The notes below the pieces were generated by a model. It was not told where the DNA came from. It worked only from the letters and a program-made list of their open reading frames with translations, and did not search any database. The translations under genes were made by a program, and so were the position numbers. DNA of 64,000 nucleotides from CBDDHT01 sp965228615 (GTDB lineage: Bacteria > Pseudomonadota > Alphaproteobacteria > Rhizobiales > Methyloligellaceae), in assembly GCA_965228615.1 (NCBI GenBank), contig CBDDHT010000004.1:1612001-1676000 (forward strand). Direction: 5' to 3'. Positions 19,572 through 27,490 of the stretch are shown here, piece by piece; within the stretch, counting starts at the first letter, position 1, and each line of letters starts with the position of its first letter.

Positions 19572-19658
19572 CCTGAAGCCGGCCCGCTCCCCCGACCCAA
19601 CCACCCAATAAGGGTACCCTCGTGGGTGGTTGGGTCGGGGGAGCAGGCCGGCTTCAGG
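19572..19658. repeat. 36-bp-stem hairpin between convergent genes
   Basis: Arms 19572-19607 and 19623-19658 are complementary at 35 of 36 positions. The 15-base loop holds a 10-bp palindrome (AGGGTACCCT, 19611-19620). It lies between the permease stop and the acetoacetyl-CoA synthetase stop. There is no T-run at either outer end, except a TTTTTT at 19559-19564 before the left arm. It may act as a bidirectional terminator or be a palindromic repeat unit. Confidence 0.85.
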
Positions 19659-19674
19659 TCTGCAGCATACAACT

Positions 19675-21630
19675 TCAACCTGTCAGCTCAGGCCGGTCCC
19701 TGTAGAAGTCCAGCGCTTCCGGATTGGCGAGCGCCTCTTTATTCTTGATGTCACGACCATGCACAATGTCGCGAACCGCGATCTCCGTGATCTTTCCCGA
19801 CTTCGTGCGGGGAATATCCGGAACCGCAACGATCTTCGCGGGCACATGCCTTGGAGATGCTCCATCCCGGATGCGCCGTTTGATGCGGGTCTCGAGTGCT
19901 TCGTCGAGAACGGCATCGCCATCCAATATGACAAACAGAATCACACGAACGTCGTCGTCCCACTGCTGACCGATGACGATCGATTCGCGAACTTCATCGA
20001 GTTGCTCGACCTGGCGATAGATCTCTGCGGTTCCAATGCGAACCCCGCCCGGATTGAGCGTTGCATCCGAGCGGCCGTGAATAATCATCCCGCCATGAGG
20101 CGTCCAAGCCGCAAAGTCGCCGTGATGCCATACATTGTCGAACCGGGCGAAATAGGCATCGTGATATTTTTGTCCGTCGGGGTCGTTCCAGAAGCCGATC
20201 GGCATGGACGGGAACGGCTTCGTGCAGACGAGCTCCCCCTTCCCGTCGCTGACAGTGTTGCCGTCGTCATCGAAGACCTCGACGGCCATGCCCAGGCCAG
20301 GGCCCTGAATCTCACCGGTCCAAACGGGAAGCAGAGGATTCCCTAGGACGAAACAGGAGACGATATCGGTTCCCCCGGCAATCGACGCCAAATGCATGTC
20401 CGGTTTGATTCCGTCATAGATGAAATCGAAGCTTTCCGGCGCCAACGGCGACCCGGTCGAGGCCATCATGCGCAAATGCTCCAGACGATGACTTTCGCGC
20501 GGCCTTAAACCAGCTTTCTTGACGGCATCGATGTATTTGGCGGATGTACCGAATATGGCCATCTCTTCCGTATCGGCATAGTCGAAGAGAACCTCGCCGC
20601 TCGGATAGAAAGGCGAGCCGTCATAGAGCAGAAGCGTCGCGCCCGACGCCAAGCCGGACACAAGCCAGTTCCACATCATCCAGCCGCAGGTTGTAAAATA
20701 GAAAAACTTTTCGCCTGCCTTCAGGTTGCAGTGGAGTTGATGCTCTTTGAGATGCTGGATGAGCGTTCCACCAGCCGAATGGAGAATGCACTTGGGAACG
20801 CCGGTCGTTCCCGACGAGAACAGGATGTAGAGGGGATGGGCAAAGGGCAAACGTTCGAATACAAGCTCCTCCGCCTCGAATGGTGCCAATGCCTTGTCCC
20901 ACGCAACCGCCCCTTCAAGTTCTCGGGCAACTTCCTTTGCTCTGTCGAGATAGGGAACAATCAGAGTCTGTTTGACGCTGGGGAGCGATTTCAGGACCTC
21001 GCGCAGTTTTTCGCCACAGCCAAATTGCTTGCCATTGTAGTAATAGCCGTCGCAGGCAATGAGCACTTTCGGCTCGATCTGTCCGAAACGATCAATCACG
21101 CCCTGAGGTCCGAAATCCGGAGAGCATGACGACCAGATTGCACCGAGCGATGTCGCTGCAAGCATCGCTGCAATCGTCTCGGGCAGGTTTGGCATCATTG
21201 CCGCAACCCGGTCGCCGGATCCCACACCAAGTGAGCGGAACAATTGCTGGAGACGCGATACGCTGGTCCGCAGCTCGCGCCAACTCACCCGGCGCCGGAC
21301 CGAATCTTCGCACCAAAAGACGAGGGCCGTTTCATCGCCATCCAACCGCAAAAGATTTTCCGCAAAATTCAATCTGGCATCCGGAAAGAATGCCGCTCCC
21401 GGCATCTTGTCGCCGTTAACGACGAATGGTGCTGCACCCTTCTCGCCAATAATCCCGCACTCATCCCAGATCAGCGACCAGAATTCGCCTGGTCTCTCGA
21501 GCGATGAACGGTAAAGTGCGCGAACATCGTCGATGGCCAGCCCAGTGGCGGCGTGCATTCGGCCCATGAAATGCACCAGATTGCTTTCCCTGGTCATCTC
21601 TTCGCCAGGTTTCCACAGCGGACCCGTCAT
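19675..21630 (-). CDS. Acetoacetyl-CoA synthetase (acetoacetate-CoA ligase)
   Basis: 651 aa from ATG 21630, chosen because AAGGAG lies 7 bp upstream; ATG 21636 would sit too close. Adenylate-forming enzyme that converts acetoacetate, ATP and CoA to acetoacetyl-CoA. The P-loop-like motif LFSSGTTGVPKCILHSAGG is intact, as are the family's N-terminal GAIWSSCSPDFGPQGVIDRF and the C-terminal catalytic Lys region (PRTKSGKITEIAVRDIVHG). Its length fits this family. With three phasin genes nearby it supports PHB/acetoacetate turnover. It is monocistronic and ends against the giant hairpin. Confidence 0.93.
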   Translation of the reverse strand: MTGPLWKPGEEMTRESNLVHFMGRMHAATGLAIDDVRALYRSSLERPGEFWSLIWDECGIIGEKGAAPFVVNGDKMPGAAFFPDARLNFAENLLRLDGDETALVFWCEDSVRRRVSWRELRTSVSRLQQLFRSLGVGSGDRVAAMMPNLPETIAAMLAATSLGAIWSSCSPDFGPQGVIDRFGQIEPKVLIACDGYYYNGKQFGCGEKLREVLKSLPSVKQTLIVPYLDRAKEVARELEGAVAWDKALAPFEAEELVFERLPFAHPLYILFSSGTTGVPKCILHSAGGTLIQHLKEHQLHCNLKAGEKFFYFTTCGWMMWNWLVSGLASGATLLLYDGSPFYPSGEVLFDYADTEEMAIFGTSAKYIDAVKKAGLRPRESHRLEHLRMMASTGSPLAPESFDFIYDGIKPDMHLASIAGGTDIVSCFVLGNPLLPVWTGEIQGPGLGMAVEVFDDDGNTVSDGKGELVCTKPFPSMPIGFWNDPDGQKYHDAYFARFDNVWHHGDFAAWTPHGGMIIHGRSDATLNPGGVRIGTAEIYRQVEQLDEVRESIVIGQQWDDDVRVILFVILDGDAVLDEALETRIKRRIRDGASPRHVPAKIVAVPDIPRTKSGKITEIAVRDIVHGRDIKNKEALANPEALDFYRDRPELTG

Positions 21631-21768
21631 CAACATACTCCTTATGCATCATAGCGACCGGTAGGGCTCGCAATCTGCCTCGAAACAGTCTAAAAGAAAA
21701 CTCACGGGGCTGGCACCGATTCTGGTGACAGTAATAAGCCAAAAAGGCATGAAGGGATTGATTGATTG

Positions 21769-21785
21769 CACGCTTGGCAAGCGTG
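21769..21785. promoter_or_regulatory. Short dyad 45 bp upstream of asmA-like gene
   Basis: CACGCTT-GGC-AAGCGTG, a perfect 7-bp inverted repeat in the 199-bp space between two divergent genes. Possible operator; nothing else in this space is recognisable. Confidence 0.3.
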
Positions 21786-21829
21786 TGAGTGGGGTTGAGT
21801 AATGTTTGTAGCTTTAGTCGTGGGGTCGT

Positions 21830-23671
21830 ATGAAGAATCGAGCACAGATGGCGATTACCGTTTTTGCGGTAGGGTCTCTGATTTTGCTCGCATCGAGCTT
21901 CGCCCTTGGACGGGCCGCGCTGCTCGATAACGAACTTCTTCGCGCTCAGATTTCCCAAAAACTGACGGACTGGACCGGCGGCACTGTCAGGCTGCTCGGA
22001 CCTATTTCCGTCTCCTATCTTCCAAGTACCACGTTACAGGTCGAGCGTATCACTGTTGTGAATGCGGACCGCCTTCCTGCTTTTAAGGCAATGGAATCCA
22101 ACGGCCTGCGGATCGAACTCGACCTTTGGTCTCTCATCAGAGGCAACCTACAGGTGAATCGGGTTCATCTGACAGAACCGAAGCTTGAATTTGCCGCCAG
22201 CCCAAAGGAAGCGCCTGCGAACCGGGCGGACCTTGTTGTCAGGACACTCCAAACTTCACCATTCAGGCAGCTCTCAATCGAACGCGGCGAGGCCGTCTTC
22301 GTGAATGAGAACGGCGGGAAACAATTCACGGCAATCGCGACTGAAATCGCATTGGCGGAAGATGGGTCGATATCGGGTCAGGGGCAGTTCTCCTGGCGCG
22401 GCAAACCGGTCGAATTTACTCTTGAGAGCGGCGCACCCAGGATCGTTGCGGATTCTGCCAAATCCCAGATTGATCTGATTGTCGCAGGGCCCATGATCGA
22501 GGGTCATATTCAGGGCGAGGCAACAATTGCAGACGATGCTCAGATTGCTGGAACGCTTGAGGTTCAAGTCCCGCATCTCAGAAAGTTTGTGAATTGGATC
22601 GGATTGCTTGTTCCGGAGGGTCGCGGTTTGAGCCGGTTTACAGCGACGGGAAGCGTCAACTGGGCCGACCGGAAGATAGCCATCGACAATGGCCACTTCG
22701 AGCTTGATGGCAATCGGGCGTCCGGCGCGCTTGCGCTGCAGTATGCCACACCCCGCCCGGCCCTTGAAGGCACGCTTGCACTGACCGACCTCCATCTTTC
22801 ACAGTATCTTGCAGCACCATACAAAAACGGCACCGTCAAGCCGGCGCTCCATTCTGTGAAGAGCCTGACATTTCCACTTCTGCATCATTTCGATGCTGAC
22901 CTGAGACTGTCCGCCTCGGAGCTGAAGGCAAAACCGATCTCGATCGGGGAAACGGCGCTCACACTGTCATTGAAATCCGGAGTCCTGGCCGCCGAATTCG
23001 CGATATTCGATATGTGCGGCGGCAAGGGTAGCGGGCGCATGGAACTCGATGCTGGCAAGACCCGACCACGCATTCAGCTTACCGCCGATTTTGACAAACT
23101 GACGCCGGAAACCTGCATCGAACTCTTTATTCCCGATAGTCCTATAACCAGTTCCAGCACCGCACTCTCGCTCGCCTTGTCGAGCGATGGAAGCACCACG
23201 CGTGAGCTGATTGAGAAAGTCGACGGCGAACTCTCAATCAAGATGCAGACTGGCAAACTGAGTATCGATCCACTCAAGGTTATCACCGCCGCCCGCAAGC
23301 AGACGCTTCGTGGCTGGAAATCGGTCCTTGGGAATTCGAGAAACTTCGAAACACTGACGGCAAGCTTCGAACTTGGCGATGGCAACGCCAAGTCCGACAA
23401 ACTCGAGGTCGTGTCCGGGCGGACCACAGTAACGGGTCGCGGAACGATCGATATAGCAACGCGCAAGCTTCAATGGCGGTTTAACGTGGCCAATGAAGCC
23501 TTCGGCCGTGTCCCAAGGTTTGGCAACATCGTTGCAGAACTCGTCGACTCGTTGATCATCCAGGGCCCGCTGGCGGAACCAACCTTCCGTCTTGAGCAAA
23601 AGCAGGCCAGCAATGGTACGATGCGGCCCACCAGTCTCGCTGAACGGTTGATGCTTGGCAAAATGCACTGA
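21830..23671 (+). CDS. AsmA family protein
   Basis: 613 aa, ATG 21830. An N-terminal signal/anchor (MAITVFAVGSLILLASSFAL) is followed by the AsmA N-terminal pattern (TDWTGGTVRLLGPISVSYLP, then FKAMESNGLRIELDLWSLIRGNLQVNRVHLTEPKL). The C-terminal third matches AsmA_2 (GKGSGRMELDAGKTRPRIQ, then VTGRGTIDIATRKLQWRFNV). AsmA proteins are repeat-beta-groove inner-membrane-anchored periplasmic proteins tied to lipid transport and outer-membrane assembly. Upstream neighbour is divergent; downstream gene is co-directional with a 97-bp gap. Confidence 0.85.
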   Translation: MKNRAQMAITVFAVGSLILLASSFALGRAALLDNELLRAQISQKLTDWTGGTVRLLGPISVSYLPSTTLQVERITVVNADRLPAFKAMESNGLRIELDLWSLIRGNLQVNRVHLTEPKLEFAASPKEAPANRADLVVRTLQTSPFRQLSIERGEAVFVNENGGKQFTAIATEIALAEDGSISGQGQFSWRGKPVEFTLESGAPRIVADSAKSQIDLIVAGPMIEGHIQGEATIADDAQIAGTLEVQVPHLRKFVNWIGLLVPEGRGLSRFTATGSVNWADRKIAIDNGHFELDGNRASGALALQYATPRPALEGTLALTDLHLSQYLAAPYKNGTVKPALHSVKSLTFPLLHHFDADLRLSASELKAKPISIGETALTLSLKSGVLAAEFAIFDMCGGKGSGRMELDAGKTRPRIQLTADFDKLTPETCIELFIPDSPITSSSTALSLALSSDGSTTRELIEKVDGELSIKMQTGKLSIDPLKVITAARKQTLRGWKSVLGNSRNFETLTASFELGDGNAKSDKLEVVSGRTTVTGRGTIDIATRKLQWRFNVANEAFGRVPRFGNIVAELVDSLIIQGPLAEPTFRLEQKQASNGTMRPTSLAERLMLGKMH

Positions 23672-23768
23672 TCGTGCAAGCTCAGTCCCGGTCACAGACT
23701 CATGAATGGCGCTGCAATCTGATTTCATTGCATACTTCTCGCTAAATCGAATCAGATAAGAATGGATC

Positions 23769-25274
23769 ATGGCTCCAAGCTTTGTCGCTCGCAGCGTGTT
23801 TCTAGCCACCTTTCTCGCCATTGCAGCGGTGCCCGTTGTTTCTGAATCGCAGACCGATGGCGCCCTGAAAGAAAATGAAGTCGTCGAAAACACCTCGGCG
23901 GCAGACGACCGGTCTCCTCCTGGAGCACCCGAGTATTCCGACCCGGAGGCATCGCCACCGAGCGAAGGCGTATCGAGCGCCTCTCCACCACAAACGGCCG
24001 ATCAAAACACCGATGTTGGGGATGCGCCTGTGCGAGGCGCGACCGACACTGAGAAAATCTCGACGAGCGATGGAGCGGCACCTGTCGGAAAAACCGCTCC
24101 ATCGGATGTCACCGAGCCCACACCGGCTTCCGAAATCGCGAACGATGAGATAGAGGCCACAGAAAGCGGCGCGACAACACCTCCTTCGCAAAAGTCGTCC
24201 ACCCCTCCAGCCCCTGAAATGGCTGACTCGCCGCTTACGATCGCGAGCTGGGGCGGCGCCTATGCACGGTCTCAGCATCTAGCCTATGCTGCTCGCTTTG
24301 AAGCGGCGATGGGGATGAAGACCGAGATGGTCGTCCATGGTGGCCGTACGATGGCAATAAATCAGTTCGGCCATGCCGAGCGAAAAAGCTGGGATGTCAT
24401 CGATATGGGGTCGCAGCAATTGGCAGCCGCCTGCGAGGCTGGCCATCTGGAAAAACTCAACCATCGCGAAATCTTGGAAGGCGATGGCGGAAGCGATGCG
24501 CTGGACGATTTCCTGCCCGGTGCTCTACATGAATGCGGAGTAGCTAGTGTCGCTTGGTCCTCTGTGATCGTATTCGACACCCGGACATTCAAGAAACGCA
24601 AGCCAGCGAAAGCCAAGGATTTCTTCGATCTCAAGAGATTTCCTGGAAAACGCGGACTTCGCCAAGAACCAAGATATGCGCTTGAACTGGCGCTCATGGC
24701 GGACGGTGTGCCAACCGGCGAAGTTTACGATGTGCTCGCAACCGCTTCCGGGATCGAACGCGCATTCGCGAAGCTGGATCAGATCAAGGACAACATCGTT
24801 TGGTGGAACCATGGCCACGATCCCCTTCGACTGATCAGCGAAAAACAGGTCGCGATGACGACGGCTTTCAGCGGGCGCGTTTTCAACAGCATCGTGTCAG
24901 AGAATACGCCGGCGGCAATCCTCTGGGACCGTCAGATATACGATGCGAACTATTGGGCCATTCCAAAGAGATCGGCCAACAAGGAGCGCGCACGACAATT
25001 CATATCGTTTGCGTTGCAGCCGAAACGACTTGCGGCACAGGCGCAATGGTATCCATACGGACCAATGCGCCATTCGGCGCTGCCACTCGTTGTCAAACAT
25101 GCGGAGGCTGACGTTGCTTTGGCGTCATTCATTCCCACGACGAAGAAGAATTTCAAGACCGCCCTGAAACTCAACGAGATCTGGTGGAAGGCCAACGAAG
25201 CGTCGCTGAAAAAGCGCTTTGACCTCTGGCGTGCGGGCCAAACGCCAGGAGGCAATGACACAAAATCAGAGTGA
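23769..25274 (+). CDS. Periplasmic solute-binding protein (PotD/SBP_bac_8-like) with disordered linker
   Basis: 501 aa. Signal peptide (VARSVFLATFLAIAAVPVVS) at residues 6-25. Residues ~26-152 are a low-complexity Pro/Ser/Thr/Glu/Asp linker, unusual for this family. The binding-protein fold starts at about 155 (PLTIASWGGAYARSQHLAYAARF) and includes WDVIDMGSQQLAAACEAG, SVAWSSVIVFDTRTFK, FPGKRGLRQEPRYALELALMA and ANYWAIPKRSANKERARQFI. These match polyamine/iron-type SBPs. No ABC genes are adjacent, and the Fe-type permease at 17838 is separated by two unrelated genes. The linker may tether the domain away from the membrane or peptidoglycan (inference). Confidence 0.8.
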   Translation: MAPSFVARSVFLATFLAIAAVPVVSESQTDGALKENEVVENTSAADDRSPPGAPEYSDPEASPPSEGVSSASPPQTADQNTDVGDAPVRGATDTEKISTSDGAAPVGKTAPSDVTEPTPASEIANDEIEATESGATTPPSQKSSTPPAPEMADSPLTIASWGGAYARSQHLAYAARFEAAMGMKTEMVVHGGRTMAINQFGHAERKSWDVIDMGSQQLAAACEAGHLEKLNHREILEGDGGSDALDDFLPGALHECGVASVAWSSVIVFDTRTFKKRKPAKAKDFFDLKRFPGKRGLRQEPRYALELALMADGVPTGEVYDVLATASGIERAFAKLDQIKDNIVWWNHGHDPLRLISEKQVAMTTAFSGRVFNSIVSENTPAAILWDRQIYDANYWAIPKRSANKERARQFISFALQPKRLAAQAQWYPYGPMRHSALPLVVKHAEADVALASFIPTTKKNFKTALKLNEIWWKANEASLKKRFDLWRAGQTPGGNDTKSE

Positions 25275-25667
25275 GGTTCGGCTGGGTACACGGGGTGATG
25301 CCATCCTATCCCTACGGACGAAAATCACGTTTAGCCGACGGTCACTCTCAAATTGGCTCGACAGCTAATACATGATCGAAGCTTAGCCTTTCAACAGGCT
25401 GAAAAAGATTGATTTTTGTCGGATTATTGCTGCTTCTTGGTTAAAGGAAACCGCGCAAGAAAACAGCATAGTCAAGTAGTATTTCAGGCCTTGGAGGACA
25501 TTCTTTGTCTAGCAATCGGAGGCCGCCAGCGTTAAGGTAAATCCCATGACGCGCCGGGACATTCAGACCGGTTTTTTCATTGCTAGAGCGGGGTCAACCT
25601 TTAGCAATCAGGACCAAAGAGGGCCGTCGTCATCGCCTGAGCGGGGTAGTCACAGTATTGCGTAATT

Positions 25668-25766
25668 GACTTATTTTAGGCGACGCGGTGCTCGGCATTG
25701 CGAGCCTGCTGAGCACCATATTTGCGGAGAACTGCCGGTAATCGCTTTACCGGCAGTTCTTTTTTG
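25668..25766 (+). ncRNA. Candidate small RNA with two hairpins
   Basis: A hairpin with GTGCTC/GAGCAC closing pairs (25688-25716) is followed by a perfect 13-bp terminator hairpin and T-run (25729-25765). No coding gene ends nearby: the SBP stops 455 bp upstream. The 5' end is unknown; TTGACT at about 25668 could be a -35 element, so the start is nominal. No known family was recognised. Confidence 0.4.
25729..25765 (+). terminator. Strong intrinsic terminator
   Basis: Perfect 13-bp stem: 25729-25741 pairs with 25747-25759, 5-base loop, then TTTTTT. Ends the candidate small RNA or a long SBP transcript tail. Confidence 0.92.
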
Positions 25767-25867
25767 TGCAAGGCGTCCATCCAAAGGACCACCGTTCTGA
25801 ATTGACGGCATGTGGGTCGAAAAGCTAATCGTTCCGAACGTGAGTCGTGGCCGAACAGGTGAAGCTG

Positions 25868-27364
25868 ATGCAACTGCAGATCCGCAAATTCCGACATGCT
25901 CCTTCTGCCATTTTCCGTCGCCTGGCCATGGCTGCAATTCTACCATTGGCCATAAGCCAATCGGCTATGGCCATCTCTCCCGAACTTAAGCCGGAAGAAG
26001 AGGCACGAAACACAAAAAACGAGCTTGCGGCCGGTGGGGTGCATGCCATGCTCGAGGTTGCCGAACCCGGATTGACGTTTTCCGTCGGTGGCTCCGCTTT
26101 CGTAACTCTACGTCTGGCAAATCGATCGAAAGCGAAGTCGCTCGGGGCGGAATTGCACCTCGAATCCGACCTTGCCGAGCTTGCCGCCGTCACCGGCAAG
26201 TCGGTGAAATCGGTCAAGAACGATACGGGAATGCTGGCCAGCATCAAGGGGTTGCGAAAAGGCAAGCCCCGCAAGGTCTTGATCGAAGTAAAACTGCGAG
26301 CCGGCGATACGTTGAGCGGACAAGATGGGAAGAGCATCAACCGGCTAAGGATCGCGCTCAAGCAAGCTGGGGCAAAAGGCGATGCGGCGATGGATCAAAC
26401 GGTCGTTGTTTGGCCAGCGGCTGATTGTGCAGCGGATTTCTTCAACGGAATTATGGCCATTCGCGACCGCAACAGCGAAGCCATATCAACCGCTCTGAAA
26501 GCCGCTCGAACGCGAGACAAGAAGCGCCCCGGGCGATGGCTCTTCCGACCCGGGGTGTCGAAGACCGTCAAGAGGCGCGTCTGCGCACGCTGGGTCAAGA
26601 ACTGGAAGCCGTTTCAGGGAAAGTATGAGCGTACATGTACCCGCTATAAGACTGTTAGAAGAACGATCTCGACCCGGTCAGGTCTGCCCAAATCAGAGGC
26701 CGCAATTTATCGCTTCGCAACCCGGTTCGTCTCATCGCGCGCAATTGATCGTCAGCTATCGGTGAAACAGAACGAAGGATGGGTCTCCCAGCGCGTTGCC
26801 ACGGATCTGCGTGGGTATTTGAAGCAGGCAAAACACCCGGCAATCTGTACGGGGACGCCGCAGATGATGGAGTACTTTTCCACCAAGATGGACGCAGTCC
26901 GAATACGCGGCAAAAAGATCTCGGATCGGGCCGATGAGGCCCTCGCAATGGCCGTGGAAAAGACCCGGACGGCACATGATGCAGTAGCGAAGGCCAGCAC
27001 CACACCCGACACCGATACAGGCGACACAACGATCACAGCCAATGAGATGGCAACGGCGTCCGGATTGAAAGACATGACGCACCAGATTGCCGCGCTCACC
27101 GATGACAGCGAACTGGCCGCGTCCGTTCAGGCAGCCGATACCGTTTTTGACGCACTAAAGATCATGCAAGAATCGCTCAAGAGAGCCACGAAAGATATGG
27201 ACGCGGCGGCTCGGAAAGCCATCCGGACGGCATTGAGCGCAATCGAAGCCGCTGATTATTTGAGCGTCGTATCAGGGCACTACAAAGCGCTGGATGAAAC
27301 CATTCTGGGAAGCATGTCGAGTATTCAGAAGGCTCATGAAACCAGCTGCGTGTGCTCCGGCTGA
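25868..27364 (+). CDS. Exported protein of unknown function
   Basis: 498 aa from ATG 25868; a GTG at 25847 is also in frame. Signal peptide MQLQIRKFRHAPSAIF...LPLAISQSAMA. Residues ~40-170 look like a beta-rich domain of an adhesion or uptake module (GLTFSVGGSAFVTLRLANRS, then PRKVLIEVKLRAGDTLSG). A basic Trp/Arg-rich middle part (about 205-270, with WKPFQGKYERTCTRYKTVRR) follows, and the C-terminal ~130 residues are helical and Ala/Asp/Thr-rich. Five cysteines include a terminal CVCSG. I do not recognise the family. It sits alone between the small-RNA region and a symporter gene. Confidence 0.6.
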   Translation: MQLQIRKFRHAPSAIFRRLAMAAILPLAISQSAMAISPELKPEEEARNTKNELAAGGVHAMLEVAEPGLTFSVGGSAFVTLRLANRSKAKSLGAELHLESDLAELAAVTGKSVKSVKNDTGMLASIKGLRKGKPRKVLIEVKLRAGDTLSGQDGKSINRLRIALKQAGAKGDAAMDQTVVVWPAADCAADFFNGIMAIRDRNSEAISTALKAARTRDKKRPGRWLFRPGVSKTVKRRVCARWVKNWKPFQGKYERTCTRYKTVRRTISTRSGLPKSEAAIYRFATRFVSSRAIDRQLSVKQNEGWVSQRVATDLRGYLKQAKHPAICTGTPQMMEYFSTKMDAVRIRGKKISDRADEALAMAVEKTRTAHDAVAKASTTPDTDTGDTTITANEMATASGLKDMTHQIAALTDDSELAASVQAADTVFDALKIMQESLKRATKDMDAAARKAIRTALSAIEAADYLSVVSGHYKALDETILGSMSSIQKAHETSCVCSG

Positions 27365-27490
27365 GCAATGCAGCAAAGGCCGTGGCGGACATCCGGAAAA
27401 CACTAATCTGAAGGTCGGCTTCAGCCATCTCATTGCCCGATGAGATGGCACCTCTCAACTCTGAGACCGCCACAGCAAAAAGGCAGACCC

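Larger units (their letters stand above)
25275..25867. other. 593-bp intergenic region
   Basis: No gene of normal size. A weak hairpin (AGCCT/AGGCT) lies near 25384-25399. A 39-codon frame from 25546 has only a weak ribosome site and is not believed. The region ends in a candidate two-hairpin small RNA with a strong terminator (25668-25766). Confidence 0.5.

Noticed and set aside
17838..25274. Single iron-uptake operon of permease and binding protein
   Set aside because: Acetoacetyl-CoA synthetase on the opposite strand and asmA lie between them and no ATPase is present.
25546..25665. 39-codon frame before the small-RNA candidate
   Set aside because: Weak ribosome site and no protein-like composition.
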